From positions 1,860,001 through 1,924,000 of the forward strand of contig JAQOTA010000071.1 in NCBI GenBank assembly GCA_029532415.1: a DNA stretch of 64,000 nt. The letters are read 5' to 3'. Both the position numbers and the translations under genes were made by a program. The notes under the pieces are model-generated. The model did not search any database. It was not told where the DNA came from and worked only from the letters and a program-made list of their open reading frames with translations. Positions 33,142 to 45,699 of the stretch are shown here, piece after piece. The stretch's first letter is position 1. Each line of letters starts with the position of its first letter. Source of the stretch: Marasmius tenuissimus. Its lineage: Eukaryota > Basidiomycota > Agaricomycetes > Agaricales > Marasmiaceae.

Positions 33142-34829
33142 ATGGGTACCAGAGGTCTCATCGTTTACCGCTACAAACGTGTCCCACGCATCATCTATAA
33201 TCACTGGGACTCGTATCCCGAGGGCCTCGGCCTTCAGCTACTCAGAGAGATCCCCAAACCCTCTGATGGTGAAGGATGGCAATCCCGGTTCAATGAATGG
33301 CTCGCAGAAAACCGCCGGATGGTTGAAGAGAGCATCGCCAAGATGTCTCCGGAAGCCTTGGAAGAATTCAAGGACCAAGAACCCAGCTCCTGCGTCTTTG
33401 GTGTCGAGTGGATATACGAGATGGACCTTGACAACCTATGTTTCTTGGTGAACGGATTTCCCGTGCGTTGCCACCACACTTAACAATACCCGAGCAGTAT
33501 CCGATTGATTTTTGAATCGTACAGGATTTCGCGCTGGACAACTTGCCTCCTGCAAGCATCTGGTCTCAATATGAGACCGACATAAACGCATCCGATCATG
33601 AATACGTCCACAAGACCATCCCTTATCCTTCAGAGGAAGACCTGACGACACTCGAGAAGTACACTCAAACCTGCACCGGGACAGTCCAGCCGCACGAGCT
33701 ATTAGGGCACGAAGACCTTCTCACACACTCTGAACAACTTCGTGTCCGCTGGGTCGAGATGATGGTCGGGTGCGATGCACTTCGGGAAAATGATTATTTG
33801 GAGTTGAAGCTAGAGGCCAACGACGGCACAAGCCCGCTGGATGCTATTCCTCTTTCTTCCCGCCAGAAGCTCAAAGATCTCCTCCACCGAATCTTCCTCC
33901 CGTATTATCATGGCGAATTTCATCACCAGCCTCTTTCTATTCTTCCTGGGTGCAGAGACATATACCTTCTGCGAAAGGACGTGGTCTTCTGCCTTCACAA
34001 CCACCTCGATAACCCGAACTCATTGCGTACTGGCTCATACTATCTATTCAGGAAGATCATGGATAACTGCAGCGCTCCGGTCTCTCAAGATTGCTTCGTT
34101 TATGGAATCCTCTTCTCGGGCACGAGGTGTGCCATTGTGCGAATCGATAGAAACGAGTCTACCTTCACTCACACACCAGCCCTGCCTTTCCTTCCCAACT
34201 TATCGCGGAATTCATCTGTGGGTTCGCCCACTACGGATGGTATCTCTGCTCTGGCGCGTCTGGCGAGCAGACTTGATCCCGATATCTTCGACAGATTCGT
34301 GTGTGAAGCTGGCGCAAGAACCGAGGAGGGACCACGCACCCTATTCAACAAGCTACCTGCAGAACTTCTGGAGAGGATTGCACACAGCTTCGACGATTTC
34401 CTTCACCTCCGCTCCTTCGCCCTTACTTCCCCTCAGACTCGAGCTGCTGCTGCGAGGGTTTCTCACTCGTACATCTACATCGATGACTTTCGTTTGATCA
34501 AGGGCATCACGAAAGGCGACCTGGGCGATGAATTCGATAACTCCCCCTTGTTAGAGGCACTTGACAAGGGCGAGTTACGTCCAACTTTGTTCCGTACAGA
34601 GAACTCTGATGCAGGTAGTGGACTCTGTGCCTTTGGATATGGTTCCTCGGTCAGCGAGAAAGCCTGGTTGATGGGCTCAGTGTTTAGAAGAGAAATGTCT
34701 CGTGTTGTCCGGCAGGCTAAGAGCATGTACTATGTCCCGATGTCCCTCGACGGGCGGGAATATGCGCCCCGGGAGGTAACGACATCGCAGATGGAGGATA
34801 ATGGATCACCTCCTTCTGAGTATCAGTAA
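33142..34829 (+). CDS. MGTRGL-type orphan family protein with F-box-like C-terminal segment, copy 1
   Basis: A 541-aa protein in two exons, joined across one intron at 33463-33524 (NGFP to DFALDNLPP). The N-terminus MGTRGLIVYRYKRVPRIIYN with SYPEGLG is a recurrent start in basidiomycete orphan proteins. The central part has YTQTCTGTVQPHELLGHEDL, LELKLEANDGTSPLDAIPLS and HNHLDNPNSLRTGSYY. Near residues 375-410 is LPAELLERIAHSFDDFLHLR followed by SFALTSPQTRA, an F-box-like motif. It lies near the C-terminal third instead of the N-terminus as in typical F-box proteins. If real, it would couple the protein to an SCF ubiquitin ligase. No enzymatic motif is visible. It is tandem with a related copy at 35342, and a TATA box precedes it. 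Confidence 0.85.
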
Positions 34830-35341
34830 ACAGACACAAGCATGTCTCCTCCCCAAGTACTCAGCTGCATGGTATGCGCTGTCGTATTATTATGCTCCTG
34901 ATAGGCCTGACCGTTAGCAAGAATATGAACCTGTCCCGCTACTTTAAGATCGTGGACGCCAGTGAAATTGGAGCCTGTCCACATTAAATTCGCCTGGACT
35001 TGGCGGTGGGTTATAATTTCGAGTCCATACATCGGTAAACGGCCCGTCGAGGCGTCGCAGATGTGTGCATCTTGACTAGCAACCTCCACTATGCAAATGC
35101 GCAGGCCGTGGCGACCTCATACAGGTACTTACGAGTCGGAACTGCAGCTTGACCGGCCGCTGCAATGATGATTCGTGCCAGACTCCCGCCAGGCTGAGGT
35201 GTCCATGTGAAACTTGACTGTGGACAGTGGGACGGGAGTCTCCACTGTCTTAGACTTCCGCAAGGGGCCTCCCGACTTGAATTACTACTTACTGCTCAGC
35301 GATACTCACTGGCCTAACGTTCTCCACCTCCGTCACTGGCC
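34830..35341. other. Spacer between the two MGTRGL paralogues
   Basis: About 510 bases. It includes the 3' region of copy 1 and the upstream region of copy 2. No TATA-like octamer was found before 35342. Confidence 0.35.
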
Positions 35342-36961
35342 ATGGGTACCAGAGGACTCATCATCTACTGCTACAAGCGCACCCGACACGCCGTACATAG
35401 CTTCGGCGCATGCCCCTCGGATCTCGGTGTAAACTTGTTCAGGCCGATCCCAAAACCTTCCGACGGCGAGGGTTGGCAATCCCGATTTGAGGCATGGCTT
35501 GCAGAGGAGCGACAAGTTTCGCATGAAGTCCTCATCGACGCTACGCATGGGAAGTCTCTGGAGATAGCAGACGCCGGTCGAATCTGTCATGGCCAAACAC
35601 TCCATTTCGATAGTCACCCAAGCGAGAGTTTCGGAGATATCGAATATACGTACGAGACTGATCTTGACAATCTGTGCTACCTCTTTTGCGGTATACCGGT
35701 GTGTTTCTAGGATCGATGACTCCTCGCTCGCCCGCTGACTTCACAGTCATACTTTAGTATCATGCACTGGATAACCTTCCCCCTATATGGTTATGTTTTC
35801 CTCAGTATCCAGAAGCCGACGCTGAAGAGTCCGAATACCTCTACGTTCACAAGATTATTCCTTATCCATCGGAAGGCGATCCAGCTACACTCGATAAATA
35901 CTTCCAGACCTGCACTGGGACAGTCCAAGTACACGAGCTGTTGGGGGTGTGCGAGACACTCTCAAACTCTGAACAACGTCGTGTCCGCGAGGTTGAAGCG
36001 ATGATTAGGTGGCACACTCGATCTCGGAATTTCATCAGATATAACGAATTGGATTTGGAAGCCAACGATGGCACGAGCCCACTGGACGCCATTCCAGCCA
36101 CTTCCCGCGAGAGGTTGATACCCCTTCTCCACCGAATCTTCTTTCCGTGTCATACAGAGGCCCCTGACGCTTCAGAGCCTCTGTATACTCTCGCCGGATG
36201 TGAGGACATTTATCTCGTACAGGACGACGTCGCCCTCTGCTTTCACAATCACCTCGACAATCCCGGCGCCCTACATACCGGCTCGTACTACATACTCAGA
36301 AAGATCATGGATAACTGGATTTCCCCTGTCTCGAAAGATCGTCTTGTTTATGGGGTCCTCTTCTCAGGGACGAGATCGACATCAAAGCCACGTACTCTAG
36401 CTTGGGTATGTCCACCACTCAAATTCATCTTCCAGTTGCTGACCGTGCGATAGTACGGGTCGACAGACAAGAGTCTACATTTGTCCACTCGCCATCCCTG
36501 CCCTTCTTTCCGAGTCTAAGGGCACGTTCTTGGTATGATGCCTCACCATCAACGCAAGGAATCACCGCTCTTGTACGCCTGGCGAGTAGAATTGACGGTG
36601 ACAACTCCGGCAGGTTCACTCAGACCCCCACTGCAGAATCTGGACAAGAAACAGAGAAACTTCCTGTTGGACCTCTAGGCGAAATCATTCGTAGCTATTG
36701 GAACTTCCTTCACCTCCCTACGTTTGTCCCATCTGCTGCTTTGGGGGCCTTGTTGTCGGGTGGCTATCATTCAAACAGGACTCGGGTACCAAAGACATGG
36801 TCCTCGGCGAGAACTTTAGCAATCCGTCCGACAGTTTGGAGACACTTGACCGAGACGAACATCCGCCACAACCTCGTGCGCAGACTTCCAATTCTAGAAG
36901 CAGTTTTTGCACTTTCGAATACGGCCTTCGTGATGCGAAATCGTACACCGCGTTCATATAA
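35342..36961 (+). CDS. MGTRGL-type orphan family protein, copy 2, frameshifted in its F-box-like region
   Basis: A tandem paralogue of the preceding gene. It starts MGTRGLIIYCYKRTRHAVHS and keeps the intron position after the CGIP equivalent, joining to YHALDNLPP. Conserved blocks include YFQTCTGTVQVHELLG, ELDLEANDGTSPLDAIPATS and CFHNHLDNPGALHTGSYY. It has one extra intron absent from copy 1, starting GTACTC at about 36395 and ending CAG at about 36437; the join gives SKPLADRAIVRVDRQEST. The F-box-like segment is eroded (FLHLPTFVPSAALGAL). After about 36770 the similarity to copy 1 (FSNPSDSLETLDRDEHPP, FCTFEYG) continues in another frame and stops at 36959-36961. Without the shift the frame ends at 36992 with unrelated sequence. 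It looks partly decayed, perhaps a pseudogene, but could still give a shortened protein. Confidence 0.65.
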
Positions 36962-37182
36962 CATGACCTCCTTATGTTTTTCAGTACTCTAATTCAATTC
37001 AAAAACACAAAACTCGTACATTGGTATTGGAATTGTAAAACACCTGCGGACTCAAGAAATACATAAACAATAATTAGTCGAAATCCAATTTTGATCCATC
37101 CACACAAGAAAGCAAAAGATGAGCAGACTTGGGAACAAAAACGAACGCAATAGGTATCAGTATCAGTCCTATCTTCTGACAC

Positions 37183-38648
37183 TCAGAACAGCCCGGCGGC
37201 TCTTAGATCTCTTTCCAGCCTCGCCTCGTCTAAGGCCGCCTGGCTCGGTATGACAACAGCTCGGCCATGCTCATCATACTGAATTCTGTGCAGAGGCTGG
37301 TTCCTTCGCGCATCGCTCTCTTCCTCCTCGTCAAAGCTGATGCCGAATACAGCCTCCAGATTCCTCCTCATTTCTCTATCCTGCGCTATTTGCTCGGGAG
37401 TCAACGGCTGTGGGGGTTGAGGGGCGGCTGCAGATGCGCGAATAGAAGATTCCCATCTTTTAACTCGCCAGTAACCGACGCAGGATGTGAGGAAGAGGAA
37501 CCACCCTGAACATGAATCGTGGTCACCAAACCATCACTGACACAGATGCGGAAGGAAACACCAGCACGCACCGACTGTCATGAAAAAGAAAGCGAGCCAA
37601 TCCCGCGGGGAGACGACGTCTAGTTGGATGTCATCGGTGGGACTGGGATCCGGTGCAGACCCACCAGAGGACACCCCAGTCTCGATAGGCGCGGATGGCT
37701 CAATGTTATCATCGTCCCCATACTCAACTGGCAATTTGCGAGAGTAAAACCCATACTGTATGAGAGTGAGACCTAAACCGGCTCGAGAACCATATTTCCC
37801 GGCGTGGGAAGTGTGAAGGAGGAAGGTGAAGAGGAAGCCGATGAAGTTGAATGAAAAGGAAATGCAGACGTTGATCAAGAACACCCAAACTGAGCCAGAA
37901 GGAAGGTCTTCGATAATCATATCTGTTCCGGGCTCGCCTGGGACCGCTGGAGCAACTACGGTAGTTTCCCAATACGGCGGTACAGCATCAGCTTGGGCTG
38001 ATTGATACGACTGTGCCGAGATGATTCGTCAGTAGGTCGAGCAAATGACATCGCAGAGAACGAAAGGCGCACCGGTGGGGCCTCCTTCTGAGTTTCCTCT
38101 GGTACCAAACGAACGTCTCCTTCCGCTGTATGAATGACCTGAGCAGGCTGAGGCTTTGCCGTTACGTTGGCAAAGACACCATCGTTTTGGGTCCCTCCTC
38201 CCACAACTCTAGCGCGCACTTCTGAAGCATCCTCTGTTGGAATTCGAGCGTAGTGAGTAGGAAGCACAGCTCCTACGACTCTTCGAAAGAATGAAGGTCG
38301 GCTTTGCCGAGGCGTTGGGTGAGTGGCCCGAACTGGAGACGAGGGTAACACTCCGTTGCTGTTGCCAAAATCGTTCGGCAGAGCAAACTCTGATGGACCA
38401 GGAGGCGAACCAGGGGGTGGAACATCGTAATCGCGCTCGAAATCGTAGGCGCCAGAGCTGGAGTTGGCATTTGCGAAATATGCTGACGAAGCTGGGGCAG
38501 GTGTGGCGACTGTCGAGTCCTGTCTAACGTGTCTAACGTTGTTCAAAGGAGCATTTTCATCGTCTTCGTCATCGTCGCCGTCGAAGGCAGCGTTGAGCTC
38601 GCGGTCAGTGTCGTCGTTGTTGGGGAGGGGAGCGTAGCGAGCCGACAT
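37183..38648 (-). CDS. BSD2: Bsd2/NDFIP-type adaptor for a HECT ubiquitin ligase
   Basis: Bsd2/NDFIP proteins are Golgi/endosomal membrane adaptors that recruit Rsp5/NEDD4 ligases, through PPxY motifs, to membrane cargo such as metal transporters. Three exons encode about 440 aa. The start is MSARYAPLPNNDD at 38648; the longer frame begins with TTG. The N-terminal half is acidic and Pro/Ser-rich. Removing the first intron joins EAPP to SYQSAQADAVPPYWETT, producing a PPSY motif exactly at the splice and a PPYW just after. Membrane segments follow: VWVFLINVCISFSFNFIGFL, then GLGLTLIQYGFY, then WLAFFFMTVG spliced to WFLFLTSCVGYWRVKRW. The tail HRIQYDEHGRAVVIPSQAAL is shared with the family, ending GLF-stop. 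The divergent neighbour is an F-box protein gene. Confidence 0.9.
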
Positions 38649-39181
38649 GATGGTGGGAGAGAAAGGAGCTGGCCCCGCTGGCAGGGTGCTTGGCCGCCCT
38701 GTCCAAACCTGTCTATCAATGGGTTGCGCCGCGTTCGGTGATCCCCGCAATTTCTCCCATCTCTCTTTGCAACCATCACATTCAATCCAAGTACAAGGCT
38801 GTATGAAGACGGGACCGCTGTATTGTGGACTGTCTGATGGTGTCTTTGCTTATAGAGAGGTATGACCTGGGTGCGTTTTCACTTCGTTTGTTGCTTTTGA
38901 AATTTTGAGTTCTATCTCAACAGTATCGGCTTCAGCGTTGTGTGCTCTGAAAGGGCCTTGAAAGGCAACTGAAAAACCATTCAAGTTCATTCAAGTTGTT
39001 CAGTGCCCAGAGATTGACTGCCATGGATGCCTCCGAGCGCGACGGTTTCACGTAAATTCGGAGATGCAAGGTCTTTGTTGCTCCGACCAGGGGCCACTGA
39101 GTAATTCAAATAAAGGGTCACCGGTGACTCTCTTTTTTTCATTCTCAACCTCGAACGACTTTCTCGAAAAAGGCCCAGGAA
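38649..39181. other. Divergent promoter region of Bsd2-like and F-box genes
   Basis: About 530 bases. Around 38982-39001 there is a short direct repeat of TTCAAGTT. No TATA box is clear for either gene. Confidence 0.35.
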
Positions 39182-40443
39182 ATGTCTCTTCCACCAGAGG
39201 TTACCGACTGCATCATCGACCACTGCCATGCTGACAGAAGCTCACTGTCAGCATGTGGGAGGGTGTGCAAGTCTTGGTATGCCGCTAGCAGGTATCATCT
39301 CTTTTCAGCAGTAGAGGTATCCAATCTGGAGGGAAAAGGATTCCATCACCTCCTTCAGAACCCCAGTCTTTCAGGTGTGACGATCACCCCTTACCTACAG
39401 GAGCTTTCCTTTCACTTGCGTGCAGGGGACACGGAAACATGGTACACCGACCTGGTCTCTGCACTTCCTGAACATGTCCCGCTCCGCACTCTCAGGATCT
39501 TTTGTCATGGCATCCATTTGCCAGAGGAGACGAAACAAAAACTCTCTACTACCTTCCGTTCCATAACTTCGCTCGCTCTTTTCGAATCTACTCTCCGTCG
39601 AAGATCCCTCGCCAGCGACGTTGCATTCATCTGCTCCTTCAAAGACCTCGAAACTATCCTCTTCTATGGCCACCACCGTCACGAAATGAACATACCCCAG
39701 GAAATTACACTTCCGGAACGCGTTCACACTCTCAAACTCGACCTTCCCGGCCCCGGGACAGAATCATTCATGCGTTGGCTCCTCTCGCACGAAAATCACA
39801 TCCCGCTTGTCTCCGCGCTACACGTCTTCAGGATCACAGACGATAGCAACCCTGCATTACAAGGGTATCTAAAGGCCTGCAAGAATAGATTAACCGACCT
39901 CATGTTGTTTCTCTATCAGTGCCGGACAGACCCAGGTGAGTAACCACATTCCCGCTGCCCTTCTACTTCTACGTTCGACTTCTAACCTATATATTACTTA
40001 TTCAGCGGATTTTGACTTCAGCGAACATACATTGTTGAGAAACATTTACTTGAACTTCAACGGGACATCAACCACTCATACGGCGCACGAGGTGCTATCT
40101 ACCGCTCAGTCGTGCCATCTAGAGAACCTACTTTTGCGGATTAGCGTCTACGAACTCGTGGAACCGGAAGACTGGGTTCCACTGGACGAACTTCTGGAGT
40201 CCATGTCCCCGTCTATGAAAGTTACTATGGCTATCGACGAGTACGGGGAGTACGAAGAGGATTTGAGAAGGAGGCTCCCGAGATGTGATGCGGCGGGACA
40301 GCTGGACGTTGTCCGTGTGGGTAGGCCAAATATTGCTACCAAGTACGTGGAGGAGGTTTATGATCGGATGAAGGTGGGTCAAATCCGAAGAGCTTGTTGG
40401 AGTTCTGGATGCTAACTCTTTACCGTCTTTGTAGGACTTTTAG
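39182..40443 (+). CDS. F-box protein
   Basis: A protein of about 376 aa in three exons. The N-terminus LPPEVTDCIIDHCHADRSSL followed by SACGRVCKSWYAASR is an F-box, which binds Skp1 in SCF ubiquitin ligases. The rest has leucine-patterned segments, such as YLQELSFHLRAGDT and SITSLALFEST, as in fungal F-box proteins whose C-terminus selects substrates. Intron 1 (about 39934-40005) joins DPG to ADFDFSEHT. Intron 2 (to 40434) joins YDRMK to a three-codon terminal exon, Asp-Phe-stop. The tiny last exon is inferred from clean GTGGGT and GTAG sites. Such genes are strongly expanded in Agaricomycetes. Confidence 0.88.
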
Positions 40444-40769
40444 AGTGCTCCCTTGCTCGGGTGCCTTCGCGTCGTCCAGATAAAAATCACTAGAAAATTA
40501 GACCGATTTAGAATTAGAAACTTGATAGAGAGCAAATATAGAGTAGGACTTGGCCTCTTCTAGATGCACTACGAATGGAAGTAAGCTATATTGCGACGAC
40601 TATTCAAGAGTGTTAAACGACGTGTGTGCATACATGGAGTCCTGGGTATACATATTGAACCGGTATAGATGCCATAGATGAAGGAATGAATATGGTGGTG
40701 AGCTGATGAAAAACGAAAGTGAGTGGTACCAAGTAACCGACAGAAAACAAAAGAACACATAAAGATATA
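40444..40769. other. Intergenic, convergent 3' ends
   Basis: About 325 AT-rich bases between the F-box gene and the Ser/Pro-rich gene. Nothing else is visible. Confidence 0.4.
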
Positions 40770-43700
40770 CTATGAAGGTTGCGGTAAAGAATTGCTGGTA
40801 CTACCAACTCGACTATTAACAGTAATCTCCTTTATCCTCTCCTTCTCATCCTGCATATGCTGCTTGAACATCTCGTCCAACCGCTTCAACGACTCCAAAT
40901 CCCGCTTCTTATTCTGCGCCAACTTCTGATTCATCCGTTCTTCCATAGTCGCTGGGCGTCTAGGCTGAGGCGAACGCGTCCCCGAACGAGAAGCCGCAGA
41001 AGACCCCGGAGAACGAACGGTGGAACCAGAGCTAACAGTCTCCCTCCGCCTACCAGCCGCATACTGATACAACTCCAGCGTCGATGATACCGGCTGCCTG
41101 TCCGTAAAGAACGACGTCTGCTGTGGAGTATGCATATGCCCAACTGCCTCCTTAGACCCAAATAACGACCGCTGTTCTTCCGAAGTTCTCGAGATATATG
41201 GGGTCGAATGATTCCCTAGCCGCATAAACGGCGTACGCGAAGTACTGGCTCGTGGTTGTGGAGTCGTCGATCGAGGAGCAAAGGGCCGTCTATCGTTCGA
41301 AGCAAACGACCGACTCGATGGCTCAAAGCTGAAAGCTCCATGGTCAGCGTTCGCCCCATCATCACTGTCCTCATCCGACGACGAGTCTAAGTCTGAACTA
41401 TGCTGCGACTCGATAGTATCAAAGAACGACGGAGCCGTTGAGTGAGGAGGAGCGGAACGAATGGAGGATGCCGATGACGGCAAGCCACCAGGAGGGATCC
41501 TTATCGACAAAGAATCCGCCGCCGTCCTCCGGGGCCGATCATCCAAGGGGAGTGGTGGAGTGGTCGGTTCTGGGGCAAATATCTCGATCTCAGGTGGCGC
41601 AGTCCTGGTAGAGGAAGCCGACGGCCTCGACTCCGCTTCACCCCAACTTGGACCATGGTAGTCCTCAGAATAGGCCTTCTGAGGGCTATGTCTTCGAGAC
41701 GAGTAGGGCGACCGTGAGAGAGGAGACAATCGTGCTAACGAAGAGGATACTCGAGGGGGAGGCAACACGCGGTCACTAGCAAAGCTTGGCCTAGCAGAAT
41801 CAGAAAGATAGTCCATCGAAGGAGGTCCACTCAGAGCATCTTGGAAGGCAGAGGCAGTGGGAGATATGGTGGGATCTGGACCATAGCTGTTCTGCGACGC
41901 GATCGTTGACGCACGGGAACGAGAGCGGGAAGAGCGACTAGCATCGAAGGAATACACAGACGGGCTCGCGCTGCGTCCTTCTCCGGTGGGCGCGTATGGC
42001 CCACCTGCAAATGGAACAGCGGAGCCTACCCTTGGGCTGGGTACGGGAGGTGGTGTCATTGTCATACCGGGCCTGATATCCGACTCGTGGATGTTGGCTA
42101 GCATAGGAGAGGGCACCCCCTTTCTGGAAGCGGAAGATGAGGGTCTCCGTTCCTGAGATGGTCGAGAGGTAAGATCGGTCTGGGAAAGGGAATACAGGGG
42201 ATTTATAATTTGCCTACGTGGAGGCGGTTGGAGGGGAGTAAGAGGAGCCGAAGGGGTATCAACCCGAGCCGGAAGCTCCTGAGAGAAGATAGAGCTCTGC
42301 ATACCCCCTGCAGGACTTGCAGGGGTGGGAGGGGTTGCGATGGCAGGAGTTGTTGGAGTGAGGGGTGTTTGGGGACTCGAAGAGGATTGTGGTAAGGGTG
42401 AAGGAGACCCCGGCGTACCTTGGTTTTGGAGGAAGGAAGGATTGCTTATGATACGCAGCCCTATTTTGTCCATAGTGACCGGAGACGTTGTGCCAGAGGT
42501 AGGAGGCGACGGTATCGTCGGAATGGTGTTGAGGTGTTCGAATGAGTGTCCCACCGCAGCCTTCAGTAGTGCCTTCCTCCAATCATCGTCTGGTTGTGAC
42601 GAGCCACTGGGACTTGAAGGAGGTAATCTATCTGCAAGCACCGCGGCGCCAACCGACTCCTCAACACCCAGCCCATGCGAAGTAGAAGTTTGGACCGCAA
42701 ACGGGTAACCAGATGCTGGCAGAGGCACGTCCACAAAATCAGTAGGGTCTATGACGTTGTCAAGTGTCTGTTGGCCAGTCCTTTCCTGCCGTATACCGCG
42801 TTCCTTCATTTCCTGCTCGGCTTGTTTCGCGGCTGTTGCGAGGTCTTCCATTTTCTCCCTTACGACGACCACTCGTAAAGCCCGTTCAGCGACGTCCATA
42901 GAATGAGGGTGTGATGGATGTGTCGGTGCTGAGGTTCCATACGGTGCCATGGTCGAATTATCGGAGGTTGCCCTGAGGAGAGGACCTGGTATTTCACCGG
43001 AAGTTGGAGTGGTAGGTTTCGATTTGGGCCGCCAAAAGCGATCGAGGAAAGTATTAGTCGGTGTAGGAGGTTTTTTGAGGGGTGGCGCTGATGTTGTTGC
43101 AAAGTCCGAGGGCTTCGGCTTCGTATGTGCAGGTGGAAGTTGATATATGTTCTTGACGAGAAGACGGAGGCGATATGATACATCGTCACTGTCGAAGTCC
43201 TGCACTGCTTCAACCACAGGAACGTCCTGCCCGTGGACCTCCAGTTCGGACAGTAAAGAATCCGTGGCGGAGGCCGTCGACGCTGCCGAGGTTGATTGCG
43301 GATAGATGGATGAGGACGTTATTGTTGGCTGCGAGAAATAGGAATCCTGAGTTAAGACAGAATCCCTAGCGTTTGTTGAGCCGGTGGGGTCAATGAGGGA
43401 TAACGGTACGCGGTTGAACGCTGACGGTGGTGGTTGATAACCAGGTGCTGTTCTGGAAGTAACCTAAATGGATAAAGAGGATTAGGAAAGTTAAAGTCTT
43501 AAGAATCACATAGTGAACATTACCGGTGCCATAGCCATACTCGCACTAGCAAGAGCTGGTTCAACTTGGTGATGCCGAATTTGCTCCTCTTGCGAATAAC
43601 GTCGAGGGTCGTCAAGGGGTGTGGTTGCTCTGGCAGCAGCAGTTCCATGTATATCCTTCTCGACACCAGCCACGTTGCTCTGCAGAGGGACTGGAGGGAC

Positions 43701-43874
43701 TGGCTCGCCGCGTTGGACCATATCGCGTTCAGCAGGTGAACCCCCTGTCAGCGTCTTGGCCCTTGCTCTTGTAAACCATGGACGCCGAGAGCTGGTGGTA
43801 GAGTTTTTCATGCTCGAATTGCTGTGTACGGAGCGAAGAGTTTTGGGACGGCCGTCATCTGGCTGGGTGGTCAT
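40770..43874 (-). CDS. Large Ser/Pro-rich, mostly disordered protein with C-terminal coiled coil
   Basis: Two exons encode about 1,010 aa. The start at 43874 reads MTTQPDDGRPKTLRSVHSNS. An intron between about 43525 and 43464 (GTAATG to TTTAG) joins MAP to VTSRTAPGYQPPP. The body is long, low-complexity Ser/Pro/Thr sequence with repeated SP and TP sites and RSRSR runs, suggesting regulation by phosphorylation. One folded-looking stretch, VSYRLRLLVKNIYQLPP, lies near residue 200. Another short segment, AERALRVVVVREKMEDLATA with AKQAEQEMKER, is helical. The C-terminus, TMEERMNQKLAQNKKRDLES then LKRLDEMFKQHMQDEKER, forms a likely coiled coil. I do not recognise a family. Several long antisense frames here are shadows caused by the GC-rich third positions. 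Confidence 0.85.
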
Positions 43875-44906
43875 CGTGGTCGACAGTGAGCAGGCATGGA
43901 AATAATCTCGTTTATTGAAATTTTTTTAGGTAAGCAGCGGCGGCTCGTTCTCACCATCATGATCACCTCTTTGCTTCATTCCCATTTCATGATCATTCCT
44001 CAGCTAAATATTTGAAGCTCAACTCTCGATCAGCTGCCTCCGATCCCTCAGAATACAGTAGAAGCGATTTTGCATCCGAGTTACGGCTCTTCCTCTCCAC
44101 CCAGGGATCGCTCGGTAATGGCCCAGTGATATCCCTCGTAGGACACTAAAACCACCGAGCTACCGCAACAGGTCCTTGTCAGTGCATGCGGCTTTCTGTT
44201 CTCTACGTTTCCTCATTACTTTACAAACTCCAGATTGTAATTCATAACCACACACATCCTCCGCCTCATCTTCGAGTTTCCGATTAACACCAACCGTACC
44301 TAAGCCTGGAAGCGCCCCGAACTTTCAAGTATCAGGCCGACAACTAATCACTGGTCTAACTAGCATTGTCCTCAGGTCGTCGGCTCGGAGCACAAGCTAT
44401 GATAAATTGCTCCTCCGAAAAGTGAACATTTCCACTGCGGAGAGTTTTCTTTGCGAGTTTTCTGTACACTCATCCGATTACCCGAGCCTCAAAACCTCTG
44501 GTCCAATTTGTCTTATAACCTTGACGTCTGAGGAAGAATCGAGGCCCACCTGGACTAGTTTCATCTGCAGCACGATTACGTTCACGGTTCACTGGTGGTG
44601 TAGTCTTGTCCTCGACAACCACAGGACTGCCCAACTGGCCTTATACAAAACCCAAGTACCCAAGTACACTCCTACCGACTCTCAGCGGCATGGATTATTT
44701 CTATCTCTGTTGACTCCAGTCTCCAAATTGTTTTTTCAAATCCAGGTGCCACAACGATGAAATGTTTTCACCAGTTACGCCTAAGTGTTCAAGCGCGACG
44801 CGAGCGCCGATCATACACGCTTTGACCTGCTTTTTTCTCTTTATCTCGCTCTTGACAACCTGCCTTCGTCTTTCAAGCCTTCCCCCGAACCTCCCCGCTC
44901 CTTTTC
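43875..44906. other. Divergent intergenic region
   Basis: About 1 kb between the Ser/Pro-rich gene (minus) and the 242-aa gene (plus). An ORF at 44407-44760 has no convincing features. The stretch just before 44907 is pyrimidine-rich, as in many mushroom promoters. Confidence 0.4.
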
Positions 44907-45699
44907 ATGTTCACCTGCCCTCTACCGTTCTTCCCCTGGAGATCGAAAGCAAAACCCGAAGCGACGAAAACCACGGAGATCCGCATGTCCAAGCCACCAT
45001 GTCTTCCTGAAGTAGAGGGCATCTCGTACGGATCATTTGGCTACCTGGTGAATCTCTTCGAACGCTACGAGCGCGGGCTATTTGGGGTCAATGGTTCCAC
45101 GCCTTCCAGGATGGTACGTCGTGTCTCGTCCCTGCCATTGGTTCGCTCTCTTTTTGATGCTACCCCACTTCTTCTAGGGAAGCTCTAGCCACCAACGTAC
45201 CTTTCTGGACGAGCTGGATTTCGATCTAGGTAGCTTAGCCGAGAGTCACAGTGACTATCACGAGTCTCCTTCGACCGCATCCTCATCATCAGTCTCCTCC
45301 TACCACACGTGCTCGGAGGATGGTCAACATCCTGAATGTGAATATCTTGCAAACACCGCCACACCCAAATCCGACCAGACACACCAGACCGATCCCGAAT
45401 CCATACTTCTTTCCATTGCGCTCAGTGAACTCGCGGACATACGGAGTAGGAGAGAAGAGCTACGCGAACTGGTCGAACGTGAAGAACGCGAATTTGGTCG
45501 TAGGGCGTATGTAATCGGGCTGGGAGTTGAATCGACCTGTGAGATTCTCCCGGTTACTTGTGGTATCGAGGAACAGACAGAAATGATTCTGATGAATGGG
45601 AACCCCAGATCGAGATGGGACCGGTTCTACAAGAGGCTCTTTAAGCCAAGCACGCATAGGAAGGTCAAGCTGATTGATTCAGCAATTCGTCCCCTGTGA
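44907..45699 (+). CDS. Hypothetical protein, 242 aa, Ser-rich with a helical charged segment
   Basis: Two exons, 44907-45113 and 45178-45699, are joined at consensus sites and keep the frame. The first exon has GISYGSFGYLVNLFERYERG. The second has a Ser-rich stretch (ESPSTASSSSVSSYHTCSED), then a charged helix LADIRSRREELRELVEREER. The end reads RWDRFYKRLFKPSTHRKVKL then IDSAIRPL-stop. An alternative start is the ATG at 44985 (MSKPPCLPEVEG). No domain is recognised. The helical segment may dimerise. Splice consistency supports it as a real gene. Confidence 0.65.

Noticed and set aside
38649..38750. Longer N-terminus of the Bsd2-like protein
   Set aside because: The extension begins with TTG; the first ATG in frame is at 38648.
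40857..43143. Several plus-strand frames over 60 codons inside the Ser/Pro-rich gene
   Set aside because: They are shadows in a GC-biased long exon; the minus-strand frame is open for over 800 codons.
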